Source: Ramlibacter monticola (lineage in GTDB: Bacteria; Pseudomonadota; Gammaproteobacteria; Burkholderiales; Burkholderiaceae_C). Taken from it: a stretch of 64,000 bases of DNA. Both the position numbers and the translations under genes were made by a program. Location of the stretch: contig NZ_JAEQNE010000001.1 of NCBI RefSeq assembly GCF_016722785.1, forward strand, positions 992,001-1,056,000, written 5' to 3'. Below are positions 27,864 to 37,557 of this stretch, piece by piece (position 1 is the first letter of the stretch; each line of letters opens with the position of its first letter). The notes beneath the pieces are model-generated. The model made no database searches and was not told where the DNA came from. It saw nothing but the letters and a program-made list of their open reading frames with translations.

Positions 27864-29113
27864 CGATCGATATCTCCGAACACGATGTCCATCGTGCCGA
27901 TGATCGCCACGGCGTCGGCGATCATGTGGCCCTTGCCCATCTCGTCGAGGGCGGCCAGGTGCGCGAAGCCCGGCGGCCGGATCTTCAGGCGGTAGGGCTT
28001 GTTGGCGCCGTCGCTGACGATGTAGATGCCGAACTCGCCCTTGGGGTGCTCCACGGCGGCGTAGGACTCGCCTTCCGGCACCTTGAAGCCTTCGGAGAAG
28101 AGCTTGAAATGGTGGATCAGCTCCTCCATGTTCGACTTCATGGCTTCACGATCGGGCGGCGCGACCTTGTGGTTGTCGGTGATCACCGGGCCGGGGTTGG
28201 CCTTGAGCCACTGCACGCACTGGCTGATGATCCTGTTGGACTCGCGCAGCTCCTGCACGCGCACCAGGTAGCGGTCGTAGCAGTCGCCCGTCCGGCCGAC
28301 CGGGATGTCGAAGTCCATCTGGTCGTAGACCTCGTAGGGCTGCGACTTGCGCAGGTCCCAGGCGATGCCGGAGCCGCGCAGCATCGGGCCGGCGAAGCCC
28401 AGATTGAGCGCGCGCTCGGGCGTGACGACGCCGATGCCCACGGTGCGCTGCTTCCAGATCCGGTTGTCGGTCAGCAGGGTCTCGTACTCGTCGACGTAGG
28501 CCGGGAAGCGCTTCGTGAAGTCCTCGATGAAGTCCAGGAGCGTGCCGCTGCGGTTCTCGTTCAGCCGGTCGATCTCGCGCTGGTTGCGGATCTTGTTCGC
28601 CTTGTACTGGGGCATGGTGTCCGGCAGGTCGCGGTAGACGCCGCCCGGACGGAAGTAGGCCGCGTGCATGCGCGCGCCCGACACCGCCTCGTACATGTCG
28701 AACAGGTCTTCCCGCTCGCGGAAGCAGTAGATCAGGATGTTCATCGCGCCGCAGTCGAGGCCGTGCGCGCCGAGCCACAGCAGGTGGTTCAGCAGGCGCG
28801 TGATCTCGGAGAACATGACGCGGATGTACTGCGCGCGGACCGGCACCTCGAGGCCGAGCAGCTTCTCGATGGCCAGGCAGTACGCGTGCTCGTTGGACAT
28901 CATCGACATGTAGTCGAGGCGGTCCATGTAGGGCAGCGACTGGAGGTAGGTCTTGGTCTCGGCCAGCTTCTCGGTGGCGCGGTGCAGCAGGCCGACGTGC
29001 GGGTCGGCGCGCTGGATCACTTCGCCATCGAGCTCCAGCACCAGGCGCAGCACGCCGTGCGCGGCCGGGTGCTGCGGGCCGAAGTTCAGGGTGTAGTTCT
29101 TGATTTCAGCCAT
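27860..29113 (-). CDS. nuoD: NADH-quinone oxidoreductase subunit D
   Basis: This 417-residue subunit is of the 49-kDa type, related to NiFe-hydrogenase large subunits. It starts [20 protein letters not shown] and carries the quinone-site His in HPAAHG and the tyrosine-containing [12 protein letters not shown]. It is separate from nuoC, not fused as in E. coli. Palindromic repeat copy B lies between nuoC and nuoD. Confidence 0.97.
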   Translation of the reverse strand: MAEIKNYTLNFGPQHPAAHGVLRLVLELDGEVIQRADPHVGLLHRATEKLAETKTYLQSLPYMDRLDYMSMMSNEHAYCLAIEKLLGLEVPVRAQYIRVMFSEITRLLNHLLWLGAHGLDCGAMNILIYCFREREDLFDMYEAVSGARMHAAYFRPGGVYRDLPDTMPQYKANKIRNQREIDRLNENRSGTLLDFIEDFTKRFPAYVDEYETLLTDNRIWKQRTVGIGVVTPERALNLGFAGPMLRGSGIAWDLRKSQPYEVYDQMDFDIPVGRTGDCYDRYLVRVQELRESNRIISQCVQWLKANPGPVITDNHKVAPPDREAMKSNMEELIHHFKLFSEGFKVPEGESYAAVEHPKGEFGIYIVSDGANKPYRLKIRPPGFAHLAALDEMGKGHMIADAVAIIGTMDIVFGDIDR

Positions 29114-29136
29114 GTCAGATACCGAAAACCAAACAG

Positions 29137-29239
29137 CCGAACGCAGAGGGCGCAGAGGATCCGCAGAGGACGCAGAAAAAATCTTTCATCGGATGTTCTT
29201 CTGCGACCTCTGCGTACTCTTTGCGTCCTCTGCGTTCGG
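29137..29239. repeat. Long-armed palindromic repeat, copy B (inside the nuo operon)
   Basis: The outer pairs are CCGAACGC / GCGTTCGG, and the arms contain the same CGCAGAGG-type submotifs as copy A. The spacer (TTTCATCGGATG) differs from other copies. It lies between the nuoC stop (29252) and the nuoD start (29113). There is no T run after the hairpin, so it should not stop transcription of nuoD-N efficiently; processing or polarity effects are possible. Confidence 0.85.
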
Positions 29240-29251
29240 TCTTGGGTTTTT

Positions 29252-29866
29252 TCACTGCAGTCCCCCGTAGTTGTCCTCGCGGATGATCCGCGGGGTGATC
29301 TCGCGTGGCTCGATCGTCACCGGCTGGTAGATCACGCGCTTCTTCTCCGGGTCGTAGCGCATCTCGACGTGGCCGGAGACCGGGAAGTCCTTGCGGAAGG
29401 GGTGGCCGATGAAGCCGTAGTCGGTGAGGATGCGGCGCAGGTCCGCGTGGCCTTCGAACACGATGCCGAACAGGTCGAAGGCCTCGCGCTCGAACCAGTT
29501 GGCCGCGCTCCACAGGTCGGTGACCGAGTCCACCACCGGCAGGTCGTCGTCGGGGCAGAACACGCGCAGGCGCACGCGCTGGTTCAGGCTGACCGACAGC
29601 AGGTGCGAGGTCGCCGCGAAGCGCGGGCCGTCCCAGGTGCCCATGCCGTATTCGGAGTAGTCGACGCCGCACAGGTCCATCAGCTGCTCGAAGCGGCAGC
29701 CCGGCGCATCGCGCAGGGTGCGCGCCGCCTCGTGGTAGTCCTTGGCGGCGACGACGACGGTCACTTCTCCGAGCTTGAGCGTGATGCTCTTGGCCTTGTC
29801 GCCCAGCGCGGCGGCGACGGCGTCGCGCACGGCTTCGGGCGTGGGGGACACGGTGGCCTGGATCAT
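29252..29866 (-). CDS. nuoC: NADH-quinone oxidoreductase subunit C
   Basis: This 204-residue 30-kDa-type subunit carries the family signature around [22 protein letters not shown] followed by [12 protein letters not shown]. It packs against NuoD and NuoB in the hydrophilic arm. ATG 29866 has AGGAAC upstream. Repeat B follows its stop within 13 bases. Confidence 0.96.
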   Translation of the reverse strand: MIQATVSPTPEAVRDAVAAALGDKAKSITLKLGEVTVVVAAKDYHEAARTLRDAPGCRFEQLMDLCGVDYSEYGMGTWDGPRFAATSHLLSVSLNQRVRLRVFCPDDDLPVVDSVTDLWSAANWFEREAFDLFGIVFEGHADLRRILTDYGFIGHPFRKDFPVSGHVEMRYDPEKKRVIYQPVTIEPREITPRIIREDNYGGLQ

Positions 29867-29880
29867 GTTCTGGTGTTCCT

Positions 29881-30360
29881 TCAGGCGCGGGCGATGGTCT
29901 GGGTGCGGCGGATCTTCTGCTGCAGCTGGATGATCCCGTACAGCAGGGCCTCGGCCGTCGGCGGGCAGCCGGGCACGTAGACGTCGACCGGCACGATGCG
30001 GTCGCACCCGCGCACCACCGAATAGCTGTAGTGGTAGTAGCCGCCGCCGTTGGCGCACGAGCCCATGGAGATCACCCAGCGCGGTTCGGCCATCTGGTCG
30101 TACACCTTGCGGATCGCCGGCCCCATCTTGTTGCACAGCGTGCCGGCCACGATCATCAGGTCGGACTGGCGCGGGCTCGGGCGGAACAGCATGCCGAAGC
30201 GGTCGATGTCGTAGCGCGCGGCACCCGCGTGCATCATCTCCACCGCGCAGCAGGCGAGTCCGAACGTCATGGGCCACAGCGAGCCCGTCTTGGCCCAGTT
30301 GATGACGCTGTCCACGGTCGTGGTCACGACACCTTTTTCAAGAATGCCCTGGTTTGCCAT
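29881..30360 (-). CDS. nuoB: NADH-quinone oxidoreductase subunit B (cluster N2)
   Basis: This 159-residue subunit contains the [4Fe-4S] N2 ligands in [25 protein letters not shown] and [14 protein letters not shown]. It hands electrons to quinone. The gene is 51 bases after nuoA and 14 bases before nuoC. Confidence 0.97.
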   Translation of the reverse strand: MANQGILEKGVVTTTVDSVINWAKTGSLWPMTFGLACCAVEMMHAGAARYDIDRFGMLFRPSPRQSDLMIVAGTLCNKMGPAIRKVYDQMAEPRWVISMGSCANGGGYYHYSYSVVRGCDRIVPVDVYVPGCPPTAEALLYGIIQLQQKIRRTQTIARA

Positions 30361-30411
30361 AAATCTCTTTCGGGGAATCGGGATCGGAAGCGGGGAGGTG
30401 GCGCGACCGGG

Positions 30412-30783
30412 TCAGTCCCAGTCCAGCGCGCCCTTCTTCCATTCGTAGACGAAGCCCACCACCAGGATGGTCAGGAAGATCATCATGGCCCAGAAGCCGA
30501 CGGGGCCGATTTCCTTCAGCGCGACCGCCCACGGGAAGAGGAAGGCGATCTCGAGGTCGAACAGGATGAAGAGGATGGCGACGAGGTAGTAGCGCACGTC
30601 GAACTTCATGCGCGCGTCCTCGAAGGCCTCGAAGCCGCATTCGTACGGGGAGTTCTTCGCGGCATCGGGCTTCTGCGCGCCGATGAACTTGGCGATGCCC
30701 CAGCCCATGACCTGGGGAGCGACACCGACGCCTATGCCGACGAGGATGAACAAGAGGACAGGGAGGTACTGGTCGAGGTTCAT
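30412..30783 (-). CDS. nuoA: NADH-quinone oxidoreductase subunit A
   Basis: This 123-residue three-helix membrane subunit contains [22 protein letters not shown], the conserved matrix loop with a cysteine, and ends in a helix with [15 protein letters not shown]. It is the first nuo gene. Only about 60 bases separate it from the tRNA gene upstream, so the nuo operon may start at a promoter ahead of the tRNA. Confidence 0.96.
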   Translation of the reverse strand: MNLDQYLPVLLFILVGIGVGVAPQVMGWGIAKFIGAQKPDAAKNSPYECGFEAFEDARMKFDVRYYLVAILFILFDLEIAFLFPWAVALKEIGPVGFWAMMIFLTILVVGFVYEWKKGALDWD

Positions 30784-30844
30784 CTGGCAGGGTCCGCGCT
30801 GAACGCGCCGCCGGGTACGTGCCCGGCGGGCTGTTATTTATGTT

Positions 30845-30929
30845 TGGTGCCGACGGCGAGACTCGAACTCGCACAGCTTTCGCCACTACCCCCTCAAGAT
30901 AGCGTGTCTACCAATTTCACCACGTCGGC
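30845..30929 (-). tRNA. tRNA-Leu (anticodon GAG)
   Basis: The minus strand reads as an 85-base class II tRNA with acceptor pairs GCCGACG / CGTCGGC and an encoded CCA end. The D-loop is AATTGGTAGACACG, the anticodon stem CTATC / GGTAG holds loop TTGAGGG (anticodon GAG), and the T-loop is GTTCGAGTC. A variable arm (GTGGCGAAAGCTGT) is typical of leucine tRNA. It lies between secG and nuoA, a conserved order in this group. Confidence 0.95.
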
Positions 30930-31019
30930 TTGAACTACGTGTCCGGCAGGCTCACGAGGAGTGCGCACTCTTGGTGCGCTCGCCTATCCGTACAACCCCT
31001 GAGTGTACTCTCAAACAGA

Positions 31020-31046
31020 CGGCGGACTGTCGCGGAACAGCCGCCG
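31020..31046 (-). terminator. Hairpin downstream of secG
   Basis: CGGCGG-(A)CTGT and ACAG-CCGCCG form a strong hairpin 16 bases past the secG stop on the minus strand, followed by TCTGTTTG, a modest T-rich tail. It is probably a partial terminator separating secG from the tRNA and nuo operon. Confidence 0.5.
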
Positions 31047-31062
31047 AGACGCTTGACCTAGA

Positions 31063-31500
31063 TCACTTCGTGGGAATCTGGGCGGCGCCGGAAGCAGGCA
31101 CGACCGGCGCCGTGGTGGCGGGCGTCGTCGCGGGGCCTTGCTGCGCGGGCACCGGGGTGCCGCCGCCCGGGATCTGGTTCGCCGGATTCGGGCCGCTGGC
31201 GGAAGCCGCGGGCGCCGCGGGCGCCGCCCGTTCCAGCACGCTGCCGGTGCTCACCGGCTTCACGCTGTGGCTGAAGTAAGCCAGGACCAGGGTACAGGCG
31301 AAGAATACCGCGGCGAGGATGGCCGTGGTCCGCGAAAGGAAATTCGCGCTGCCGGTGGCGCCGAACAGGCTGCCCGAGGCGCCGCTGCCGAAGGCCGCGC
31401 CCATGTCCGCGCCCTTGCCGTGCTGCAGCAGGATGAGGCCGATCATGCCGAGGGCCGAAAGCATCTGCACGGCCAGCACGATGGTCAACAAGACATTCAT
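31063..31500 (-). CDS. secG: Preprotein translocase subunit SecG
   Basis: This 145-residue protein has two membrane helices (TIVLAVQMLSALGMIGLILLQ is in the first; ILAAVFFACTLVLAYF the second) around the conserved loop GKGADMGAAFGSGASGSLFG. A Pro/Ala-rich cytoplasmic tail of ~65 residues follows, as in many betaproteobacteria. SecG aids SecYE-mediated export. It follows tpiA by 38 bases. Confidence 0.95.
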   Translation of the reverse strand: MNVLLTIVLAVQMLSALGMIGLILLQHGKGADMGAAFGSGASGSLFGATGSANFLSRTTAILAAVFFACTLVLAYFSHSVKPVSTGSVLERAAPAAPAASASGPNPANQIPGGGTPVPAQQGPATTPATTAPVVPASGAAQIPTK

Positions 31501-31538
31501 TCCAATAACTCCGTTGTTTTAGGGGCTCGCGGGCGCGC

Positions 31539-32288
31539 TCAGGCGCTGGCCGCGGCGATGATCTGAAGGAAATCGGGGGCCTTGAGGGAGGCGCCGCCGA
31601 TGAGGCCGCCGTCGATGTCGGGCTGGGCCAGGAGGCTCGCGGCGTTGGCCGCATTCATGCTGCCGCCGTAGAGGATGTTCACCCGCTCGGCATGGGCGGT
31701 CGCGGCGGCGAGCTGCGTGCGCAGCAAGGCGTGGACCTGCTGCGCCTGTTCGGGCGTCGCGGTCTTGCCGGTGCCGATCGCCCACACGGGTTCGTACGCC
31801 ACGACGACCTCGCTGATGCAATGGCCATTGAGGTGGATCACGGCGGCCATCTGGCGCTTCACCACTTCCTCGGTCCTGCCGGCTTCCCGCTCGGCGAGCG
31901 TCTCGCCGATGCACACGATCGGCGTGATGCCGTGCGCCAGCGCGGTCCTGGCCTTCTCGGCCACCAGCGCGTCGGTCTCGCCGTGGTACTGGCGGCGCTC
32001 CGAGTGGCCGACGATGGCGTAGCGCACGCCGAACTCGCGCAGCATGGCGGCCGACACCTCGCCGGTGTAGGCGCCGCCGGCCTGCTGCGACACGTCCTGC
32101 GCGCCGAGGTCCAGCGCGGAGCCGTGGCGCAGCATCTGCACCTGCGCCAGGTAAGGCGCCGGCACGCACACCGCCACGTCGCAGCGCGCATCCTTCATCC
32201 CCGCCACCACCGCGCGCACGAGCGCGTCGTTGGCCTCCAGGTTGCCGTTCATCTTCCAGTTGCCGGCAATCAGCCTCTTCTTGCTCAT
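31539..32288 (-). CDS. tpiA: Triose-phosphate isomerase
   Basis: This 249-residue TIM barrel has the substrate lysine in AGNWKMNGN, catalytic His in [10 protein letters not shown], catalytic Glu in [14 protein letters not shown] and phosphate loop LYGGSMN. It interconverts glyceraldehyde-3-phosphate and dihydroxyacetone phosphate. Its start is seven bases past the quinone oxidoreductase stop. Confidence 0.97.
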   Translation of the reverse strand: MSKKRLIAGNWKMNGNLEANDALVRAVVAGMKDARCDVAVCVPAPYLAQVQMLRHGSALDLGAQDVSQQAGGAYTGEVSAAMLREFGVRYAIVGHSERRQYHGETDALVAEKARTALAHGITPIVCIGETLAEREAGRTEEVVKRQMAAVIHLNGHCISEVVVAYEPVWAIGTGKTATPEQAQQVHALLRTQLAAATAHAERVNILYGGSMNAANAASLLAQPDIDGGLIGGASLKAPDFLQIIAAASA

Positions 32289-32295
32289 GTTCGAA

Positions 32296-33285
32296 TCACC
32301 AGGTCAGGACGATCTTGCCGACGTGCTGGTTGGACTCCATCAGCGCATGCGCCTTCGCGGCCTCCGCCGCGGGGAAGGTGCTGTGGATCACCGGCTTGAT
32401 CTTGCCGCTTTCGATCAGCGGCCAGACGTTCTTCTTCAGCGCAGCCGCGATGGCGGCCTTGAAGGCCACCGGGCGCGGGCGCAGCGTGGAGCCCGTGATC
32501 GCGATGCGGCGGCGCAGCACCAGGCCGGCGTTGAACTCGCTCTTCGTGCCGCCCTGCACCGCGATGATCACGATGCGGCCGTCCTCGTTGACGCACTTGA
32601 CCTCGCGGTCGATGTAGCCGCCGGCGACCATGTCGAGGATCACGTCCACGCCCTTGCCGTCGGTGAGCTTCTTCGCCTCCTCGGCGAAGTCCTGCGTCCG
32701 GTAGTTGATCGCGTGGTCGGCGCCGAGATCGACGCAGGCCTTGCACTTCTCGTCGGAGCCGGCGGTGGCGATCACCTTGCCTGCGCCCATGGCTTTCGCC
32801 ATCTGGATCGCGGTCACGCCGATGCCGCTGGTGCCGCCCTGGACCATGAAGGACTCGCCGGCCTGCAGGCGGCCGCGGTCGAACACGTTGCTCCAGACGG
32901 TGAAGAAGGTCTCGGGCAGCGAAGCCGCCTCGACGTCGCTGAGCCCCTCGGGCACCGGCAGGCACTGGCCCACCGGCGCGACGCACAGCCCGGCGTAGCC
33001 GCCGCCGGCCACCAGCGCGCAGACGCGGTCGCCGACCCGGAAGCCGGCGTCCGCCATCGCCCGCGCGTCACCGGACACGATGGTGCCCGCGACCTCGAGG
33101 CCGGGGATGTCCGACGCGCCGGGCGGCACCGGGTAGTTGCCGGTGCGCTGCAGCACGTCGGGACGGTTCACGCCGCTCGCGGTGACGCGGATCAGCAGTT
33201 CGCCCTCCCCCGGCGTCGGGTCGGGGCGCTCGCCGGCGCGCAGGACTTCCGGCGCGCCGTATTGCGTGATCTCGATGGCCTTCAT
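32296..33285 (-). CDS. NAD(P)H quinone oxidoreductase, Qor/PIG3-type zinc-free MDR
   Basis: This 329-residue medium-chain dehydrogenase/reductase starts [21 protein letters not shown]. It has the substrate segment [21 protein letters not shown] and the nucleotide-binding [20 protein letters not shown]. The structural zinc cysteines of alcohol dehydrogenases are absent. One-electron or two-electron reduction of quinones with NADPH is the family role. It lies 12 bases after pnp and is probably cotranscribed. Confidence 0.88.
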   Translation of the reverse strand: MKAIEITQYGAPEVLRAGERPDPTPGEGELLIRVTASGVNRPDVLQRTGNYPVPPGASDIPGLEVAGTIVSGDARAMADAGFRVGDRVCALVAGGGYAGLCVAPVGQCLPVPEGLSDVEAASLPETFFTVWSNVFDRGRLQAGESFMVQGGTSGIGVTAIQMAKAMGAGKVIATAGSDEKCKACVDLGADHAINYRTQDFAEEAKKLTDGKGVDVILDMVAGGYIDREVKCVNEDGRIVIIAVQGGTKSEFNAGLVLRRRIAITGSTLRPRPVAFKAAIAAALKKNVWPLIESGKIKPVIHSTFPAAEAAKAHALMESNQHVGKIVLTW

Positions 33286-33297
33286 GGCGGCAGCGCC

Positions 33298-35637
33298 TTA
33301 CTGCTGGTTGCCGCCCTCGGGCGTGCCCGTGCCGGACTCCTGCTGCGGCTCGGTACGGGGCTCGCGCGGCTCGCGAGCTTCGCGCGGCGGGCGGTCGCCA
33401 CGGTCGCCACGGTCGCCACGGTCGCCACGGTCGCCACGGTCGCCACGGTCGCCGCGGTCACCACGGTCGCCACGCGGCGGGCGGTCGCCACGGTCGCCAC
33501 GGTCGCCACGCGGCTCGCGCGGCGGACGGTCTTCCATGCCTTCCGGACGGTCGGCCAGGGCCTTCATGGACAGCTTCACGCGGCCCTTGTCGTCGGTCTC
33601 GAGCACCTTCACGCGCACGACCTGGCCTTCGGACAGGTAGTCGCTGACCTTCTCCACGCGCTCGTGCGCGATCTGGCTGATGTGCAGCAGGCCGTCCTTG
33701 CCGGGCAGCAGGTTCACCAGCGCGCCGAAGTCCAGCAGCTTGGTGATCGGGCCTTCGTAGACCTTGCCCACTTCCACTTCGGCGGTGATCTGCTCGATGC
33801 GCTTCTTCGCCTCTTCGGCCTTGGCGGCGTCGGTGGAGGCGATGGTGATGGTGCCGTCCTCGGCGATGTCGATCTGCGTGCCGGTCTCTTCCGTCAGCGC
33901 GCGGATCACCGCGCCGCCCTTGCCGATCACGTCGCGGATCTTCTCCGGGTTGATCTTCATCGTGTACAGGCGCGGGGCCCAGGTCGACACGTCGGACTTG
34001 GCCTCGCCCAGCGCTTCCTGCATCTTGCCCAGGATGTGCATGCGCGCTTCCTTGGCCTGCGCCAGCGCGACCTGCATGATCTCCTTGGTGATGCCCTGGA
34101 TCTTGATGTCCATCTGCAGGGCGGTCACGCCGTTGACCGTGCCGGCCACCTTGAAGTCCATGTCGCCGAGATGGTCCTCGTCGCCCAGGATGTCGGTCAG
34201 CACCGCGAAGCGGTTGCCATCCTTGATCAGGCCCATGGCGATGCCGGCCACGTGCGCCTTCATCGGCACGCCGGCGTCCATCAGCGCCAGGCAGCCGCCG
34301 CAGACGGAGGCCATGGAGGAGGAGCCGTTGGATTCGGTGATCTCGGAGACCACGCGCATCACGTAGGGGAACTCTTCCTTGTTCGGCAGCACCGGGATCA
34401 GCGCGCGCTTGGCGAGGCGGCCGTGGCCGACTTCGCGGCGCTTGGTGGAGCCCATGCGGCCCGTTTCGCCGGTCGCGAAGGGAGGCATGTTGTAGTGGAA
34501 CAGGAAGCGGTCCTGGAACTCGCCGGCCAGGGCGTCGATGCGCTGCGCGTCCTGCTCGGTGCCGAGCGTGGAGATCACCAGGGCCTGGGTCTCGCCGCGC
34601 GTGAACAGCGCGGAGCCGTGGGTGCGCGGCAGCACGCCGGTGCGGATCTCGATCGGGCGCACGGTGCGGGTGTCGCGGCCGTCGATGCGCGGCTCTCCGG
34701 CCAGGATCTGGCTGCGCACGGTACGCGCCTCGATCTCGAACACCAGGTTCTCGACCTTCACCGGGTCGAAGGCGATGCCCTGGGCGCTGAGCTCGGCCTG
34801 CAGGGAAGCACCGGCCTCGCGCAGCGCCTGGGTGCGGGCCTGCTTGCTGCGGATCTGGTAGGCGGCGCGAATCTTCTCCTCGGCCACTTCGCGGACCTTG
34901 GCCTCGAAGGCCTCGTCCTTGGCGGGGGGCTGCCAGTCCCACACCGGCTTGCCGGCTTCGCGCACCAGTTCGTGGATCGCGTTGATCGCGACCTTGCCCT
35001 GCTCATGGCCGAACACCACGGCGCCCAGCATCACTTCCTCGGACAGCTGCTGCGCCTCGGACTCCACCATCAGCACGGCGGACTCGGTGCCGGCGACCAC
35101 CAGGTCCAGGTCGGACATCTTGCGGGCCGTCGGACCCGGGTTCAACACGTACTCGCCGTTGACGTAGCCCACGCGGGCGGCGCCGATCGGGCCGTTGAAG
35201 GGGATGCCGGAGATGGACAGGGCGGCGGACACGCCGATCATGGCGGCGATGTCGGCGTCCACCTCGGGGTTCAGCGAGATGGTGTGGATGACCACGTGCA
35301 CCTCGTTGTAGAAGCCCTCGGGGAACAGCGGGCGGATCGGGCGGTCGATCAGGCGGGAGGTCAGCGTCTCGAGTTCCGAGGGCTTGGCTTCACGCTTGAA
35401 GAAGCTGCCGGGGATCTTGCCGGCCGCGTAGGTCTTCTCGATGTAGTCGACGGTCAGGGGGAAGAAGTCCTGTCCGGGCTTGGCGGTCTTGGAGCCGACC
35501 ACGGTGGCCAGCACCACGGTGTCCTCGATGTTGACCAGCACGGCGCCGCCGGCCTGGCGGGCGATCTCGCCCGTTTCGAGCGTGACGGTGTGGTTGCCCC
35601 ACTGGAAAGTCTTGGTGATCTTGTTGAAGATGCTCAT
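33298..35637 (-). CDS. pnp: Polyribonucleotide nucleotidyltransferase with an Arg-Gly-Asp-rich tail
   Basis: This 779-residue PNPase has two RNase PH domains (~10-145 and ~315-465, the second with [20 protein letters not shown]), a KH domain ([16 protein letters not shown], ~555) and an S1 domain ([22 protein letters not shown] is in its start, ~625-690). It degrades RNA 3'-5' using phosphate and works with RNase E. After ~700 the protein ends in a low-complexity tail of GDR repeats (3 plus 9 units) flanked by RPPR, likely an RNA-binding or protein-binding tail. ATG 35637 is chosen on homology. Confidence 0.97.
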   Translation of the reverse strand: MSIFNKITKTFQWGNHTVTLETGEIARQAGGAVLVNIEDTVVLATVVGSKTAKPGQDFFPLTVDYIEKTYAAGKIPGSFFKREAKPSELETLTSRLIDRPIRPLFPEGFYNEVHVVIHTISLNPEVDADIAAMIGVSAALSISGIPFNGPIGAARVGYVNGEYVLNPGPTARKMSDLDLVVAGTESAVLMVESEAQQLSEEVMLGAVVFGHEQGKVAINAIHELVREAGKPVWDWQPPAKDEAFEAKVREVAEEKIRAAYQIRSKQARTQALREAGASLQAELSAQGIAFDPVKVENLVFEIEARTVRSQILAGEPRIDGRDTRTVRPIEIRTGVLPRTHGSALFTRGETQALVISTLGTEQDAQRIDALAGEFQDRFLFHYNMPPFATGETGRMGSTKRREVGHGRLAKRALIPVLPNKEEFPYVMRVVSEITESNGSSSMASVCGGCLALMDAGVPMKAHVAGIAMGLIKDGNRFAVLTDILGDEDHLGDMDFKVAGTVNGVTALQMDIKIQGITKEIMQVALAQAKEARMHILGKMQEALGEAKSDVSTWAPRLYTMKINPEKIRDVIGKGGAVIRALTEETGTQIDIAEDGTITIASTDAAKAEEAKKRIEQITAEVEVGKVYEGPITKLLDFGALVNLLPGKDGLLHISQIAHERVEKVSDYLSEGQVVRVKVLETDDKGRVKLSMKALADRPEGMEDRPPREPRGDRGDRGDRPPRGDRGDRGDRGDRGDRGDRGDRGDRGDRPPREAREPREPRTEPQQESGTGTPEGGNQQ
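33392..33508. repeat. 9-base tandem repeat inside pnp
   Basis: Nine near-perfect units of cggtcgcca (33392-33472) and three more (33482-33508) encode Gly-Asp-Arg on the minus strand. Only units 7 and 8 have a base change. Such an array can gain or lose units by replication slippage without breaking the frame. Confidence 0.9.
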
Positions 35638-35691
35638 GGCGTGTCCTCTTTTCTCTCGAAAGGACGGAGCGCGAGGGGCCGAACACGATGC

Positions 35692-35731
35692 CATTCCCCG
35701 GGGGCTCGGGGAGCCAAGCCCCCGAGGAATG
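35692..35731 (-). promoter_or_regulatory. Large hairpin in the pnp leader
   Basis: CATTCC...GGGGGCT pairs with AGCCCCC...GGAATG, giving a long stem about 55 bases upstream of the pnp start. In E. coli a leader hairpin cut by RNase III is the target of PNPase autoregulation. The position here fits such a role, but the sequence itself is different, so this is inference. Confidence 0.5.
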
Positions 35732-35767
35732 ACACAGCGCGTATCCGGTCGCGGCCGCTCCGAAGTG

Positions 35768-35806
35768 AAAAACGCCTGAGGCAGTTGCGCGAACCGTCTC
35801 AGGCGT
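35768..35806 (-). terminator. Intercistronic terminator between rpsO and pnp
   Basis: On the minus strand ACGCCTGAG and CTCAGGCGT form a 9-base-pair stem followed by TTTTT, 19 bases past the rpsO stop. It probably ends part of the rpsO transcripts and lets the rest continue into pnp, as at the E. coli rpsO-pnp locus. Confidence 0.8.
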
Positions 35807-35824
35807 CCGTTCAGCGGGGGCTGC

Positions 35825-36088
35825 TTACTTGCGCAGGCCCAGCTTGCTGATCAGGGCCGTGTAGCGCGGGGCGTCCTTGTCCTTCAGGTAGGCCAGGAGG
35901 CGCTTGCGGCGGTTCACCAGCTGCAGCAGGCCGCGACGGCCATGGTGGTCCTTGGCGTGCGTCTTGAAGTGCGGGGTGAGCTCGTTGATGCGGGCGGTCA
36001 GCAGCGCGACTTGCACTTCCGGGCTGCCCGTGTCGTTCGTGCCGCGCGCGTGGGCGGCGACGATCTCTGCCTTGTTGATGGCGGTCAT
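35825..36088 (-). CDS. rpsO: 30S ribosomal protein S15
   Basis: This 87-residue protein has the S15 pattern: [21 protein letters not shown] is in the first helices, then [22 protein letters not shown] and a C-terminal helix to KLGLRK. It binds the 16S rRNA central domain early in 30S assembly. It is first in the order rpsO-pnp-qor-tpiA-secG. Confidence 0.98.
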   Translation of the reverse strand: MTAINKAEIVAAHARGTNDTGSPEVQVALLTARINELTPHFKTHAKDHHGRRGLLQLVNRRKRLLAYLKDKDAPRYTALISKLGLRK

Positions 36089-36116
36089 CGTGAATTCCTT
36101 TGAAGATGTTGACTTG

Positions 36117-36147
36117 CGTAGGACTTGCTGGAATGTGCGGTCCTACG
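36117..36147 (-). promoter_or_regulatory. Hairpin in the rpsO 5' leader
   Basis: CGTAGGAC and GTCCTACG are perfectly complementary around a 15-base loop, in the predicted rpsO leader between the -10 element and the start codon. S15 represses its own mRNA through leader structures in several bacteria, each with a different fold, so this is a candidate for autoregulation. Confidence 0.4.
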
Positions 36148-36175
36148 TGCGATCTGCGAGATGCAGAACCCGAGG

Positions 36176-36181
36176 ATTATA
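36176..36181 (-). promoter_or_regulatory. Probable -10 element of the rpsO promoter
   Basis: A perfect TATAAT is present on the minus strand about 90 bases upstream of rpsO, in otherwise G/C-rich DNA. The -35 region at 16-18 bases upstream is poor in matches, so the call rests on the -10 element and position. Confidence 0.5.
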
Positions 36182-36227
36182 GCCGACCCGGGCCAAGCCC
36201 CGCTCCGGCCCGGCCGGACGGCCTGCG

Positions 36228-37382
36228 TTACCGGCTCAGCCAGGTCGCGAGCCGGTCCACGCCCTGCCTCAGCCGTGCCACGTCCTTCGACGCGAAGCAC
36301 CACCTCAGCCATCCCTGCGCCTCCGGCGCGAAGGCATTCCCCGGCGCCAGCCCGATCCCGGCCTCCGCCACCAGCCGCTTGGCCAGGACCAGCGAATCGT
36401 CGAAACCGTCCAGCTTGAAGAAGGCGTACATGCCGCCCTTGGCCGGCGCGAGTTCCACGCCCGGCAGCTGCTGCAGCAGGGGCACCAGCGCGTCGCGGCA
36501 GGTCTTCAGGTGCGCCACCACGCGCGGGGTCACCTCGTCCGTGCGCTGCAGCGCCTGCACCGCCGCCCGCTGCGTGAACACGCTCGCGCACGAGGTGTTG
36601 AACTCGATGAGCTTGCCCATGTGGTGGGTCATCTGCGGCGGCATCACCAGCCAGCCCAGCCGCCAGCCGGTCATGAGGAAGCTCTTCGAGAAGCTGTGCG
36701 CGATGACGAGCCGGTCTTCCGGCTCCGCCACGTCCAGGAAACTCGGCGCGCAGCCGTTCGCCGTGGGCTCGAAGTACAGGCGCTCGTACACCTCGTCCGC
36801 CAGGATCCAGGTGCCCGTGCGGCGGCAGTGCGCCAGGATCGCCTCCTGCTCCGCGCGCGACAGCGTCCAGCCCGTCGGGTTGTTCGGCGCGTTCACGATC
36901 AGCAGGCGGGTGGCCGGCGTGATCGCGTCCAGCAGGCGCTGCAGGTCCAGCGTCCAGGCGCCGTCCTTCGGGGCCAGGGCGACCGGCTTCAGCTTCGCGC
37001 CCATGATCCGCGCCTGCGCCGGCAGGTTGGGCCACACCGGCGTGACCACCACCACCTCGTCGCCCGCGTCGACGACCGCCTGGCAGGCCAGCATCAGCGC
37101 GTTGACGCCGCCGGAAGTCACGGCGATGCGGCCGGCCCCCACCGGACCATGCAGCCTGGCGCTGTATTCCGAGATCGCCGCGCGCAGTTCCGGCAGCCCC
37201 AGGTTGTGGGCGTAGAAGGTCTCGCCGGAGCTCAGCGACTCGATCGCCGCCTCCCGGATGAAGGCCGGCGTGACCTCGTCGCTCTCGCCGAACCAGAAGG
37301 CCAGCACGTCGCTGCGCCCCATGCCGGCATTGGCCACTTCACGGATCTTGGATTCCTCGAGGTTCAGGACGGTGTCGCGCAT
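36228..37382 (-). CDS. PLP-dependent aminotransferase, class I/II
   Basis: This 384-residue fold-type I enzyme has the PLP lysine Lys233 in HSFSKSFLMTGWRLGW, the NAPNNPTG motif (~164-171) and the cofactor aspartate in DEVYERLYF. The N-terminal MGRSDVLAFWFGESDEVTP is typical of aspartate-aminotransferase-like group Ib enzymes. Specificity is not evident. The start is set at 37382; upstream in-frame codons read through palindromic repeat C and are not protein-like. The ribosome binding site is weak. Confidence 0.88.
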   Translation of the reverse strand: MRDTVLNLEESKIREVANAGMGRSDVLAFWFGESDEVTPAFIREAAIESLSSGETFYAHNLGLPELRAAISEYSARLHGPVGAGRIAVTSGGVNALMLACQAVVDAGDEVVVVTPVWPNLPAQARIMGAKLKPVALAPKDGAWTLDLQRLLDAITPATRLLIVNAPNNPTGWTLSRAEQEAILAHCRRTGTWILADEVYERLYFEPTANGCAPSFLDVAEPEDRLVIAHSFSKSFLMTGWRLGWLVMPPQMTHHMGKLIEFNTSCASVFTQRAAVQALQRTDEVTPRVVAHLKTCRDALVPLLQQLPGVELAPAKGGMYAFFKLDGFDDSLVLAKRLVAEAGIGLAPGNAFAPEAQGWLRWCFASKDVARLRQGVDRLATWLSR

Positions 37383-37427
37383 GGTGCGATTGTCGGGGAT
37401 GGGGATGGGCAATGCAGGAGTACGGAC

Positions 37428-37541
37428 ATCCGAACGCAGAGGGCGCAAAGGTTTCGCAGAGAACGCAGAAAACAACCTTTGGAAGTTTCCTTTGTCTTTT
37501 CTGCGTCCTCTGCGTACCCTTTGCGCCCTCTGCGTTCGGAT
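37428..37541. repeat. Long-armed palindromic repeat, copy C
   Basis: The outer pairs are ATCCGAACGC / GCGTTCGGAT. The arms contain CGCAGAGGGCGCAAAGG facing CCTTTGCGCCCTCTGCG, and the spacer (AACCTTTGGAAGTTTCC) is different from copies A, B and D. It lies between the aminotransferase start and the stop of the upstream receptor gene, both on the minus strand. Confidence 0.85.
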
Positions 37542-37557
37542 ATTCGATTTCGACTCG

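Noticed and set aside
33392..33508. CRISPR-like direct repeats
   Set aside because: Units are nine bases with no spacers, in frame within pnp, and encode Gly-Asp-Arg.
32230..35850. A 1206-codon open frame on the plus strand opposite pnp, qor and tpiA
   Set aside because: It is antisense to three certain genes; its composition (Arg, Gly, His, Ala rich) is that of a shadow frame in high-GC DNA and it has no domain.
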